A stretch of 64,000 nt of DNA from the NCBI GenBank assembly GCA_015063745.1, contig SVTO01000006.1, positions 1-64,000 of the forward strand, read 5' to 3'. The translations under genes and the position numbers were made by a program. The stretch comes from Oscillospiraceae bacterium. Lineage in GTDB: Bacteria > Bacillota > Clostridia > Oscillospirales > CAG-272. This document shows positions 10,678 to 20,164 of the stretch, one piece after another (the stretch's first letter is position 1; each line of letters opens with the position of its first letter). The notes under the pieces are model-generated. The model searched no databases. It was not told the origin of the DNA and saw only the letters and a program-made list of their open reading frames with translations.

Positions 10678-10706
10678 TTGACTAAAGTGCTAAAGTGGTG
10701 TATACT
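10678..10706 (+). promoter_or_regulatory. Sigma-70 type promoter for the his operon
   Basis: TTGACT (10678-10683), 17-nt spacer, TATACT (10701-10706). Confidence 0.7.
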
Positions 10707-10743
10707 ATATACACTTATAAAACTCGAAAATCAGGAGAACTCT

Positions 10744-11850
10744 GTGAAGGATACTATTTTACGGAACGAAGAGAAAGCGGTATTTGCACTGCGGACTCTG
10801 TATGAAAATTTTGGATATACCCAGTACCGTATGTCCCGATTTGAGGAATACGATCTGTATCAGGAAAACAAGCAGTTTCTGGCGAAAGGGGAAATCATCA
10901 CCTTCAACGACCGTGACGGCAAGCTGCTGGCGCTGAAGCCCGACGTAACGCTGTCCATCGTGAAGAATGCCCGCGCCGGGGAACAGCTGAGAGAATATTA
11001 CAACGAAAACGTATACCGCACGGTGAACGGAGAATACCGGGAAATCATGCAGGTGGGCTTGGAATGTATCGGGGATATTGACCTGTATTCCACCTGCGAG
11101 GTACTGCGGCTGGCCAAGAAAAGTCTGAGCATCATCAGCGACAGCGCGATTCTGGATATGACCAACGCCGGATTTGTAAACGGTCTGTTGGCGGAAACGG
11201 GACTGGCGGAAAACGAACAGGCACAGCTGACCGCCTGCATCGCCCAGAAGAATCCCCATGACCTGGCATCTCTGTGTGCTTCCTTCGGCGTATCGGAAGA
11301 ACTGGCAGCAAGACTCACAAAAACCGCCTCCCTCTACGGCAGCTTTGCACAGGTAGAAGGAGAAGCTGCGGCTATGGTTATGAATGAAGAAATGCAGAAC
11401 GCTCTGGACGAACTGCGTGCAATAGACGAATACTTTACCGCCATCGGAGAAAACAGCGGGCTGAACGTGGATTTCTCCCTGATGAACGATATGCAGTACT
11501 ATAACGGTATCGTGTTCAGAGGGTATGTGGAAGGTGTTCCCGCGGGCGTGCTTTCCGGCGGCCGGTATGACAGACTGCTCGGAAAAATGGGCAAGGGCAG
11601 TGACATGGGCGCCATCGGTTTTGCGATTTATATGAATCTGCTGGATCTGTATTTTGACGACCGCAGAGAATTCGATGTGGATATTTTAGTCACCTACGAC
11701 AGCGGTGCGGATATGGCCTCTCTGTCCCGTACCGTGGATATGCTCATGGGCGGCGGCCGTACCGTGCGTGTCCAGAAGCAGGACAACGGAAAAGTACGGT
11801 GCAGAGAACGGTTCCATTTCGGCGAAAGGGGGCTTGAGATCCGTGGATAA
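10744..11850 (+). CDS. hisZ: ATP phosphoribosyltransferase regulatory subunit
   Basis: HisRS-like: YTQYRMSRFEEYDLY, LLALKPDVTLSIVKNA, GGRYDRLLGKMG; GTG at 10744 with upstream AGGAG; first gene of his cluster. Confidence 0.88.
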   Translation: MKDTILRNEEKAVFALRTLYENFGYTQYRMSRFEEYDLYQENKQFLAKGEIITFNDRDGKLLALKPDVTLSIVKNARAGEQLREYYNENVYRTVNGEYREIMQVGLECIGDIDLYSTCEVLRLAKKSLSIISDSAILDMTNAGFVNGLLAETGLAENEQAQLTACIAQKNPHDLASLCASFGVSEELAARLTKTASLYGSFAQVEGEAAAMVMNEEMQNALDELRAIDEYFTAIGENSGLNVDFSLMNDMQYYNGIVFRGYVEGVPAGVLSGGRYDRLLGKMGKGSDMGAIGFAIYMNLLDLYFDDRREFDVDILVTYDSGADMASLSRTVDMLMGGGRTVRVQKQDNGKVRCRERFHFGERGLEIRG

Positions 11851-12496
11851 GACCATCAACATCGCCCTTCCCAAGGGAAGACTGGGCGAAAAGGTATATA
11901 AAATGCTGGAAGAACTGGGGTACGGCTGTCCCGGGATTCTTGAGAATTCCCGCAAGCTGATTTTCGAAGACGAAGCGAAGACCGTGCGGTATTTCTGGGT
12001 AAAACCCTCGGATGTTGCCATTTACGTGGAACACGGCGCGGCGGATGTGGGCGTGGTCGGCAGAGATATTCTGCTGGAATATCAGCCGGACATCTACGAG
12101 CTGACGGACCTCGGCTTTGGTAAATGCAGAATGTGCGTAGCCGGACTCCGCGGGGTAACGCCCAGCACCGACAGAGCATTGCGGATCGCCACCAAGTTTG
12201 TCCACATTGCGAAGAAGTACTATGCCGAAAAGGGCAGGGAGATCGAGATCATCAAGCTCAACGGTTCCATTGAACTGGCGCCCATTCTGGGTCTGTCCGA
12301 TGTCATCGTGGACATTGTGGAAACCGGCTCCACCCTGAAGGAAAACAATCTGGAAGTCAAAGAAGATATTCTGAATATCAGCGCCCGCTTCATTGCCGGG
12401 AAGGCCGCGTACCGGTTCAAAAACGCCGAGATCGGTGTGATGACGGACAAGATCAGCAGCTGGCTGGCGGCCAGAGAACAGGAGAATATAAAATGA
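11843..12496 (+). CDS. hisG: ATP phosphoribosyltransferase (short form)
   Basis: INIALPKGRLGEKVYKMLEE, GAADVGVVGRDILLE; GTG at 11843 overlapping the hisZ end. Confidence 0.93.
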   Translation: MDKTINIALPKGRLGEKVYKMLEELGYGCPGILENSRKLIFEDEAKTVRYFWVKPSDVAIYVEHGAADVGVVGRDILLEYQPDIYELTDLGFGKCRMCVAGLRGVTPSTDRALRIATKFVHIAKKYYAEKGREIEIIKLNGSIELAPILGLSDVIVDIVETGSTLKENNLEVKEDILNISARFIAGKAAYRFKNAEIGVMTDKISSWLAAREQENIK

Positions 12497-13788
12497 TTCG
12501 TACCTTTATCAAAAAAGATATACCGATCGAGAAGATTCTGGAAAGAGGCGACATGGCATCCGGTGTGGAAGAGATCGTTGCCGGCATCATTGCGGATGTG
12601 CGTGCCAACGGAGACGAGGCCCTGTACCGCATGACGGAAAAGTTCGATAAGGTAAAACTGGATTCTCTGCTTGTCACACAGGCCGAAGTGGACGAAGCCT
12701 ACAACGCCCTGGATGACGAAATGAAGAAAATCCTTACCGAATCCGCTGCCAATATTGAGGCTTTCCACCGACATCAGGTCCGCAACAATTTTGTGGTAAA
12801 CGATAAGGACGGCGTGGTACTGGGACAGAAGATCACCCCCATTGCCAGGGTCGGCCTGTACGTACCCGGCGGAACGGCGCCCCTGCTGTCCTCCGTGCTG
12901 ATGAACGCCATTCCTGCCAAAATCGCCGGATGCGGTGAGATCGCCATGACCACCCCGCCCGGGAAAGACGGTAAGGTAAATCCCGCCATTCTGGCTGCCG
13001 CCAAGGTGGCCGGCGTGACGAAAATCTACAAAATGGGCGGTGCACAGGCAATTGCGGCACTGGCCTACGGTACGGAAAGCGTTTCTCCCGTGGATAAAAT
13101 CGTCGGTCCCGGCAATGCATTTGTGGCAGAAGCAAAGAAGCAGGTGTTCGGCCGTGTGTCCATTGACATGATCGCCGGCCCCAGCGAAATTCTGGTACTG
13201 GCGGACAAGACCTGTGATCCCGTTGTGGTTGCGGCGGATATGCTGTCCCAGGCGGAACATGATAAGATGGCCTCTGCCATTCTGGTAACGGACTGTGCGG
13301 AGCTGGCGGCAAAGGTAACGGAGGAACTGGAAAGACAGATTCCGAAGCTGCCCAGAGCAGAGATCGCCAGAGTGTCCATTGATACCGGCAGTAAGATCAT
13401 CATCACCGAAACCTTCGAGGAAGCCATCGACATGGCCAACGAAATTGCACCCGAGCATCTGGAAGTCATGTGCGACAATCCCTTCGATTATCTGTCCAAA
13501 ATCAAGAACGCCGGCAGTATTTTCCTCGGCAAGAACTGCCCCGAAGCCCTGGGCGACTATTTCGCCGGCCCCAACCATGTTCTGCCCACAAGCGGCACGG
13601 CAAAGTTCTCCAGCCCCCTGTCCGTGGATGATTTTATCAAGAAATCCTCCTTTATCTATTACACCGAAGAAGCTCTGCAGGCAGTAGGCGAAAAAGTGTA
13701 TACCTTCGCCGGCCGGGAACAGCTGGATGCGCATGCCCGTTCCGCTGTGGTACGTTTCCGCAGAGATTTCTGGGATGACGAAAACTGA
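12493..13788 (+). CDS. hisD: Histidinol dehydrogenase
   Basis: VGLYVPGGTAPLLSSVLMNAIPAKIAGC, GPSEILVLAD, ANHVLPTSGTAKFSSPLSVDDF-type motifs. Confidence 0.96.
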   Translation: MIRTFIKKDIPIEKILERGDMASGVEEIVAGIIADVRANGDEALYRMTEKFDKVKLDSLLVTQAEVDEAYNALDDEMKKILTESAANIEAFHRHQVRNNFVVNDKDGVVLGQKITPIARVGLYVPGGTAPLLSSVLMNAIPAKIAGCGEIAMTTPPGKDGKVNPAILAAAKVAGVTKIYKMGGAQAIAALAYGTESVSPVDKIVGPGNAFVAEAKKQVFGRVSIDMIAGPSEILVLADKTCDPVVVAADMLSQAEHDKMASAILVTDCAELAAKVTEELERQIPKLPRAEIARVSIDTGSKIIITETFEEAIDMANEIAPEHLEVMCDNPFDYLSKIKNAGSIFLGKNCPEALGDYFAGPNHVLPTSGTAKFSSPLSVDDFIKKSSFIYYTEEALQAVGEKVYTFAGREQLDAHARSAVVRFRRDFWDDEN

Positions 13789-13809
13789 AATACGGGAGGA
13801 AGTATCCAT

Positions 13810-14886
13810 ATGCCCTCATTTTTCTCCTCTAAATATCAGCATCTGGAAGCCTACACGCCCGGTGAACAACCCCGTGATAAGGCATATATCAAACTGAACA
13901 CCAACGAATCCCCCTACCCGCCGGCGCCCGGTGTCCTGCAGACAATCTCCGAAGAAGCTGTCAGTGACCTGCGCCTGTACTCCGACCCCACCTGCCTGGC
14001 CACCCGCAAAGCCATCGCGGACCGGTACGGCGTGGATGTGGAAAATGTCTTTGTATCCAACGGCTCCGACGAAAGCCTTGCATTCCTGTTCATGGGCTTC
14101 ACAGAGCCCGGTGCGGTATTTGCGGACATCACCTACGGATTCTACAAAGTATTCGGTGACCTGTACGGTGTGGATTACACGGAAATCCCTCTGAATGACG
14201 ATTTCACTCTGCCCCTTGACAAATTCTGTCAGGCAAATGGAACAGCGTTTGTGGCCAATCCCAACGCCCCCACAGGTCTGGCGCTGACGATAGCCGAAAT
14301 CGAAAAGCTCCTGCAGTCCGACCCCGACCGTCTGGTGGTGGTGGACGAAGCGTATGTGGACTTCGGCGGAGAAACAGCCGTGCCGCTGATCCGGAAATAC
14401 CCGAATCTGGCGGTAGTGCAGACCTTCTCCAAATCCCGTTCCCTGGCCGGTGCCCGTCTCGGATTCACCGTCGCATCCGCCGAAATCATCGGAGGAATGG
14501 ATAAGCTGAAATATTCCACCAATCCCTACAACGTCAACCGACTGACCCTTCTTGCGGGAAAAGCCGCCATGGAGGACGAAGCCTATTTCGACAAGACCCG
14601 ACAGGCCGTTATGGAAGCCCGCGCCTATACGAAGGCTGAACTGGAAAAGCGCGGCTTTACGGTAACGGATTCCAAAACAAATTTTCTGTTTGCCAAAACC
14701 GATAAAATCGACGGCGGCGAGCTTTATAAAATGCTGAAGGATAAAGGTATCCTCGTGCGGCATTTCACATCCCCGAAAATCTGTCAGTACAACCGTATCA
14801 CCATCGGCACCATGACGGATATGCAGACCTTTATTGCAAAAATCGACGAATGTCTGAGTGAAAGTGAAGGTAAAGAACATGCGTGA
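13810..14886 (+). CDS. hisC: Histidinol-phosphate aminotransferase
   Basis: LNTNESPYPPAPGV, NPNAPTGL, VVDEAYVDFG, FSKSRSLAGARLGF. Confidence 0.95.
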   Translation: MPSFFSSKYQHLEAYTPGEQPRDKAYIKLNTNESPYPPAPGVLQTISEEAVSDLRLYSDPTCLATRKAIADRYGVDVENVFVSNGSDESLAFLFMGFTEPGAVFADITYGFYKVFGDLYGVDYTEIPLNDDFTLPLDKFCQANGTAFVANPNAPTGLALTIAEIEKLLQSDPDRLVVVDEAYVDFGGETAVPLIRKYPNLAVVQTFSKSRSLAGARLGFTVASAEIIGGMDKLKYSTNPYNVNRLTLLAGKAAMEDEAYFDKTRQAVMEARAYTKAELEKRGFTVTDSKTNFLFAKTDKIDGGELYKMLKDKGILVRHFTSPKICQYNRITIGTMTDMQTFIAKIDECLSESEGKEHA

Positions 14887-15469
14887 AGCCATTATTGAGC
14901 GCAATACTGCGGAAACACAAATCAAACTGACCCTGAGTCCGGACGGCACCAAAGCCTCCTCCATCCATACCGGATGCGGTTTTCTGGATCATATGCTGAC
15001 CCTGTTCGCCCGTCACGGAAATTTTTCCCTGTCCGTTGACTGCAAGGGTGATACCTGCGTGGATTACCACCACACCACGGAAGACATCGGCATCTGCCTC
15101 GGCGAAGCTTTTGCCGAAGCGCTGGGCGATATGCGCGGCATCAAACGCTATGCACACATCATCCTGCCCATGGACGAAGCCCTGATTCTCGCCGCTGTGG
15201 ATGTATCCGGCAGAAGCTATCTGGCATACGAAGCGGACATTCCCACGGAAAAGGTGGGCGACTTTGATACGGAACTGGCGGAAGAATTCTTCCTCGGCTT
15301 TACCAGAGCCGCACGGATCACTCTCCACATCCGCCAGATGGCCGGCACCAATTCCCATCACATCATCGAAGGTATGTTCAAAGCCTTCGGCCGTGTGATG
15401 GCGCAGGCCTGTTCCATTGACGAATCCCGCAAGAACGAGATTCCGTCCACGAAAGGAATGTTGGTATGA
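14879..15469 (+). CDS. hisB: Imidazoleglycerol-phosphate dehydratase
   Basis: TGCGFLDHMLTLFARHG, DYHHTTEDIGICLG, GTNSHHIIEGMFKAFG. Confidence 0.96.
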   Translation: MREAIIERNTAETQIKLTLSPDGTKASSIHTGCGFLDHMLTLFARHGNFSLSVDCKGDTCVDYHHTTEDIGICLGEAFAEALGDMRGIKRYAHIILPMDEALILAAVDVSGRSYLAYEADIPTEKVGDFDTELAEEFFLGFTRAARITLHIRQMAGTNSHHIIEGMFKAFGRVMAQACSIDESRKNEIPSTKGMLV

Positions 15470-16083
15470 TTGCAATCATTGACTATGGCGTCGGCAATAT
15501 CTTTTCCCTGTGCAGCTCCTTCGGTACCATCGGTGCGGAAGCGGTGCTGACAGCGGATGCGGATGTTGTCCGTAAGGCCGATAAAATTATCCTGCCGGGC
15601 GTAGGTGCTTTTGCGGATGCGGCCAAAAAACTGGCGGACTGCGGAATGTGGGACGTCATTCTCTCCGAAACCGCCGCCGGGAAGCCGCTGCTCGGTATCT
15701 GCCTCGGTATGCAGATGTTGTTCGAGAAGAGCCACGAATATGGGGTACACGAAGGTCTGGGTCTGATTCCCGGGGAAGTGGTGCCCATTGCTCCCGTTGT
15801 TCCGGCGGATTATAAGATTCCCCACATCGGCTGGAACGCCCTGCATTTCCCCAAGGACAAACCGAAATCCCCCCTGTTCAAGGACATTGATGAAGGCGAA
15901 TGTGTGTATTTCGTCCATTCCTATTACGGAAGCGGCTGTGATGCCTCGGTGATCGCAACCACGGAATATCACGCAGAACTGACAGCGGCTGTATCCAACG
16001 GAAATGTATTCGGTACCCAGTTCCACCCGGAAAAAAGCGGAGATGTGGGTCTGCGGATTCTGAAAAATTTTGTGCAGATGTGA
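15466..16083 (+). CDS. hisH: Imidazole glycerol phosphate synthase subunit HisH
   Basis: IIDYGVGNIFSL, LLGICLGMQMLFE, GTQFHPEKSG class I glutaminase motifs. Confidence 0.95.
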   Translation: MIAIIDYGVGNIFSLCSSFGTIGAEAVLTADADVVRKADKIILPGVGAFADAAKKLADCGMWDVILSETAAGKPLLGICLGMQMLFEKSHEYGVHEGLGLIPGEVVPIAPVVPADYKIPHIGWNALHFPKDKPKSPLFKDIDEGECVYFVHSYYGSGCDASVIATTEYHAELTAAVSNGNVFGTQFHPEKSGDVGLRILKNFVQM

Positions 16084-16104
16084 GCGTGAGGAGAAAATAA
16101 CCAT

Positions 16105-16830
16105 ATGAATATTTTACCCGCAATAGATTTGTGCGGCGGACAGGTTGTCCGGCTGTACAAAGGGGATTACAATCAGAAAACCGTATACTCCGACGATCCG
16201 GCGGCATATGCACGATCCTTCCGTGAAGCCGGTGCGGAATACCTCCATCTGGTGGATCTTGACGGTGCCAAGGCAGGAAAAGCGGTGAATCTGTCCCTGA
16301 TTTCCAAGGTGATCCGGGAAAGCGGACTGAAAGTGGAAGTCGGCGGCGGCATCCGTACGGAAGAAACCGTAAAAGAATATCTGGACATCGGCGTACTGCG
16401 GGTGATCCTCGGCACCATCGCCATCACGGACAGAGCCTTTCTGGAACGTATGGTGAATACCTACGGCGACAAAATCGCAGTCGGTGTGGACATCCGCGAC
16501 GGCATGGTAGCAACCCACGGCTGGACGGAAACCACATCCGTCTCCCTGCGTGATTTCTGCGATTATCTGGAAAAAATCGGCGTAAAGACCATCATCTGTA
16601 CCGATATTTCCAAGGACGGTGCCATGGCGGGGACCAACAGGGAGCTGTACCGTATGCTGAGAAATGAATACTCCCTGCAGACCGTTGCATCCGGCGGCGT
16701 ATCCTCGCTGGACGATGTGCGTGCGCTGGCGGAAATGGACGTATACGGCGCCATCCTCGGCAAAGCCCTGTACACGGGTGACGTGGATCTGGCAGAAGCC
16801 GTACGTCTGGCAAAGGAGGCCGGCAAATGA
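16105..16830 (+). CDS. hisA: Phosphoribosylformimino-5-aminoimidazole carboxamide ribotide isomerase
   Basis: MNILPAIDLCGGQVVRLYKGDYNQKTVYSDDP. Confidence 0.95.
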   Translation: MNILPAIDLCGGQVVRLYKGDYNQKTVYSDDPAAYARSFREAGAEYLHLVDLDGAKAGKAVNLSLISKVIRESGLKVEVGGGIRTEETVKEYLDIGVLRVILGTIAITDRAFLERMVNTYGDKIAVGVDIRDGMVATHGWTETTSVSLRDFCDYLEKIGVKTIICTDISKDGAMAGTNRELYRMLRNEYSLQTVASGGVSSLDDVRALAEMDVYGAILGKALYTGDVDLAEAVRLAKEAGK

Positions 16831-17600
16831 TTACCAAGAGAATCATCCCCTGCCTGGATGTGAAAAACGGCAGAGTGGTAAAAGGCGTGAATTTCCAAGG
16901 GGTCGCAGATGTATCCTCTCCGGTGGAGCTCGCGAAATTCTACAGCGACAACGGTGCGGATGAACTGGTGTTTTACGATATCACCGCATCCTTTGAAGGA
17001 CGTGCCCTGTTCTGCGACATTTTGAAGGAAGTAGCCAGTACCATTTATATCCCCCTGACCGTAGGCGGCGGCATCAACACCGTGGAGGATTTTGACCGCG
17101 TGCTGAAATGCGGTGCGGATAAGGTCAGCGTGAATTCCGGTGCCATCGCCAATCCCGACCTGATCGAAGAAGCTGCAAAGATCTACGGCAACCAGTGCGT
17201 TGTGCTGTCCTGTGATATCAAGCGTGTGGACGGACAGTTCCGTCTGTTTGCCAAAGGCGGCAGAGTGGATACGGGTATCGATGCCATCGAATGGATCCGT
17301 CAGGGAGAAGCCAGAGGGGCCGGGGAAGTGGTTGTCAACAGCATCGACACCGACGGCGTAAAGAAAGGCTTTGACATTGAAATGCTGCAGGCGGTATCGG
17401 ATGTAGTGACCATTCCGGTAATCGCATCGGGCGGTGCGGGCTGTATCGGTGATTTTGTGGATCTGTTCCGTGCCATTCCCACCATGGACGCAGGTCTGGC
17501 CGCATCCATTTTCCACTTTGGGGAAGTGCAGATTGCCAACCTCAAGGACGAACTGGCGGCTGAAGGCATCCCGGTACGGAAGATCAAAGCGAAAAACTGA
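16827..17600 (+). CDS. hisF: Imidazole glycerol phosphate synthase subunit HisF
   Basis: MITKRIIPCLDVKNGRVVKGVNFQG; C-terminal VRKIKAKN. Confidence 0.96.
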   Translation: MITKRIIPCLDVKNGRVVKGVNFQGVADVSSPVELAKFYSDNGADELVFYDITASFEGRALFCDILKEVASTIYIPLTVGGGINTVEDFDRVLKCGADKVSVNSGAIANPDLIEEAAKIYGNQCVVLSCDIKRVDGQFRLFAKGGRVDTGIDAIEWIRQGEARGAGEVVVNSIDTDGVKKGFDIEMLQAVSDVVTIPVIASGGAGCIGDFVDLFRAIPTMDAGLAASIFHFGEVQIANLKDELAAEGIPVRKIKAKN

Positions 17601-17619
17601 GTAAATCGGAGGAAAACAA

Positions 17620-18270
17620 ATGCTTACCGTAAACGAACTGAAATTTGACGAAAAGGGTTTGATTCCCGCCATCGTGGCAGACGCCAATACGAAGGAAGTG
17701 CTGACCCTTGCCTATATGAACAAAGAAAGTCTGGAGATTTCTATGAAGGAAGGTACCACCTGCTTCTGGTCCCGTTCCCGTCAGGAACTGTGGCGTAAGG
17801 GTGAAACCTCCGGCAACAAGCAGCACATCGTGGAAATCATCGCGGACTGTGACAGAGATGCTCTGACGGTGCTGGTAAACAAGGACGGTCCGGCCTGCCA
17901 TCTGGGCAACAACTCCTGTTTTGTGGATCCGGTATACATCAGCGAAGACGAGCACGCTTTCTCCATCAAGGGTCTGATGAAGCTGATCGAAGGCCGCAAG
18001 ATCGAAAAAACCGAAGGTTCCTATACCACCTACCTGTTCGAAAAGGGTCTGGATAAGATTCTGAAGAAGGTAGGCGAGGAATCCACGGAAGTCATCATTG
18101 CCGGCAAGGCGGAAGACAAGAAGGAAACCATTTACGAAATCGCCGATCTGATCTATCATGTACTTGTACTGATGGTGGAAATGGGTATTTCCTACGATGA
18201 TGTGATCGCCGAACTGGCATCCCGTCATGTGATCGACCATAAGGTTAAGCAGGAGAAAATGACGAAGTAA
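17620..18270 (+). CDS. hisIE: Bifunctional phosphoribosyl-AMP cyclohydrolase / phosphoribosyl-ATP pyrophosphatase
   Basis: His[21 protein letters not shown]; His[35 protein letters not shown]. Confidence 0.94.
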   Translation: MLTVNELKFDEKGLIPAIVADANTKEVLTLAYMNKESLEISMKEGTTCFWSRSRQELWRKGETSGNKQHIVEIIADCDRDALTVLVNKDGPACHLGNNSCFVDPVYISEDEHAFSIKGLMKLIEGRKIEKTEGSYTTYLFEKGLDKILKKVGEESTEVIIAGKAEDKKETIYEIADLIYHVLVLMVEMGISYDDVIAELASRHVIDHKVKQEKMTK

Positions 18271-18277
18271 TGAAAAA

Positions 18278-18325
18278 ATACGCCCTGTTTGTGCAATTAT
18301 CATGCGCATACGGGGCGTTTTTTTG
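18278..18325 (+). terminator. Intrinsic terminator at the end of the his operon
   Basis: ACGCCC...GGGGCGTTTTTTTG hairpin with T-run. Confidence 0.6.
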
Positions 18326-18430
18326 TATACAAATTTCCATTCTCCTACAGGAAAATCCCCCGTATCCTTTACAGTCAACCGAAAATATGGTATAATGATA
18401 AAACATGAAAAACAAAAGAAGGATGACATC

Positions 18431-20164
18431 GTGAAGAAACTTCTCCCATTCTTAAAACCGTACACAAAAGAAAGCATCTTCGGCCCGCTGTTCAAACTGC
18501 TGGAAGCCACATTCGAGCTGTTTGTTCCGTTGGTCGTGGCTTCTGCCATTGACATCGGTATCGCAGGAAAAGACAGCGGTTATATCGTGAAAATGTGCCT
18601 GATTCTGGCAGCGCTGGGATTTATCGGTCTGGTCTGCTCCATTACCGCCCAGTTCTTCGCCGCCAAGGCATCCGTGGGCTTTGCCGCCAAAATCCGGTAC
18701 GCCCTGTTTGCCCATATCCAGAAGCTGTCCTTTGCGGATCTGGATAAAGCCGGTACTTCCACTCTGATCACCCGTCTGACCAGTGACGTAAACCAGGTCC
18801 AGTCCGGTGTAAACCTGACCCTGCGCCTCCTGCTCCGTTCACCTTTTGTGGTGTTCGGTGCTATGATTATGGCGTTCACCATCGACGTTCCTGCGGCTCT
18901 TGTGTTTGCTGTGGTGATCCCGATTCTGTGCGTGGTGGTGTTCGGGATCATGCTCATCAGCATCCCGCTGTATAAGAAGGTGCAGATACGGCTGGATCAG
19001 GTACTGGGCTCCGTAAGAGAGGGATTGACCGGTGCCAGAGTGATCCGTGCTTTCCGTATGGAAGAATCCGCCCAGGGACGGTTCAGTGAACGGAACGAAG
19101 AACTGACCGACGTGCAGAAATTCGTGGGCAAAATCTCCGCCCTTATGAATCCCGTGACCTACGTGATCATCAACGCCGCTGTTGTGGTGCTGATCTATAC
19201 CGGCGCGGTACGGGTGGAAATGGGAATCCTGACGCAGGGTGCCGTTGTGGCGCTGTATAACTATATGTCCCAGATTCTGGTGGAACTGGTGAAAATGGCA
19301 AATATGATCATCAATCTGACCAAAGCCGCCGCCTGTGCCAAGCGAATCGAAGATGTGATGGAAACCAAACCCGGCCAGAATTTCCCCGCTTCTCTGACCG
19401 GCGAAAAGAAAAACGAATATGCAGTCCGCTTCGATCATGTATCCATGCGCTATACCGGCGCCGGGGAAGAATCCCTGACAGATATTGACTTCACCGTCCG
19501 AAAAGGCGAAACTGTCGGCATCATCGGCGGTACCGGTTCGGGTAAGTCCACGCTGGTGCATCTGATTCCCCGGTTTTACGATGCCGTCGATGGCAAAGTA
19601 TACGTGGACGGTATTCCCGTAGAAGAATACCCGGCGGATGTACTCCGTGAAAAATTCGGTTTTGTCCTGCAGAAAGCGGTTCTGTTTAAAGGAACCATCC
19701 GTGACAATCTCCGCTGGGGAAATGAAAACGCCGCAGATGCGGAACTGGCGGATGCCATGAAGCTGGCGCAGGCCGGTGAGATTCTGGCGGACAAGGGACT
19801 GGATTACGGCGTGGAACAGGAAGGAAGAAACCTGTCCGGCGGTCAGAGACAGCGACTGACGATTGCCCGTGCCCTGGTCCGCAAACCGGAAATTCTGGTG
19901 CTGGATGACAGTGCCTCCGCTCTGGACCTGGCTACCGACGCCGCACTGCGCAAGGCGCTGCGTGAACTGGACTATAACCCCACCGTGTTCATCGTTTCCC
20001 AGCGTACATCCTCTCTCCGTCACGCGGATAAGATTATCGTACTGGAAGACGGACAGTGCGCAGGTATGGGAACCCATGATGAACTGCTGGCATCCTGTGC
20101 CGTATACAGAGAAATTCACGAATCCCAGACGGGTAACGGAAGCGGAAAAGGAGGTGCGCAGTAA
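18431..20164 (+). CDS. ABC transporter ATP-binding/permease protein (half 1)
   Basis: ABC exporter TM domain plus GGTGSGKSTLVHLIPRFYD, LSGGQRQRLTIARALV; GTG 18431 preferred (AGAAGGAT upstream), ORF extends to 18302. Confidence 0.88.
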   Translation: MKKLLPFLKPYTKESIFGPLFKLLEATFELFVPLVVASAIDIGIAGKDSGYIVKMCLILAALGFIGLVCSITAQFFAAKASVGFAAKIRYALFAHIQKLSFADLDKAGTSTLITRLTSDVNQVQSGVNLTLRLLLRSPFVVFGAMIMAFTIDVPAALVFAVVIPILCVVVFGIMLISIPLYKKVQIRLDQVLGSVREGLTGARVIRAFRMEESAQGRFSERNEELTDVQKFVGKISALMNPVTYVIINAAVVVLIYTGAVRVEMGILTQGAVVALYNYMSQILVELVKMANMIINLTKAAACAKRIEDVMETKPGQNFPASLTGEKKNEYAVRFDHVSMRYTGAGEESLTDIDFTVRKGETVGIIGGTGSGKSTLVHLIPRFYDAVDGKVYVDGIPVEEYPADVLREKFGFVLQKAVLFKGTIRDNLRWGNENAADAELADAMKLAQAGEILADKGLDYGVEQEGRNLSGGQRQRLTIARALVRKPEILVLDDSASALDLATDAALRKALRELDYNPTVFIVSQRTSSLRHADKIIVLEDGQCAGMGTHDELLASCAVYREIHESQTGNGSGKGGAQ

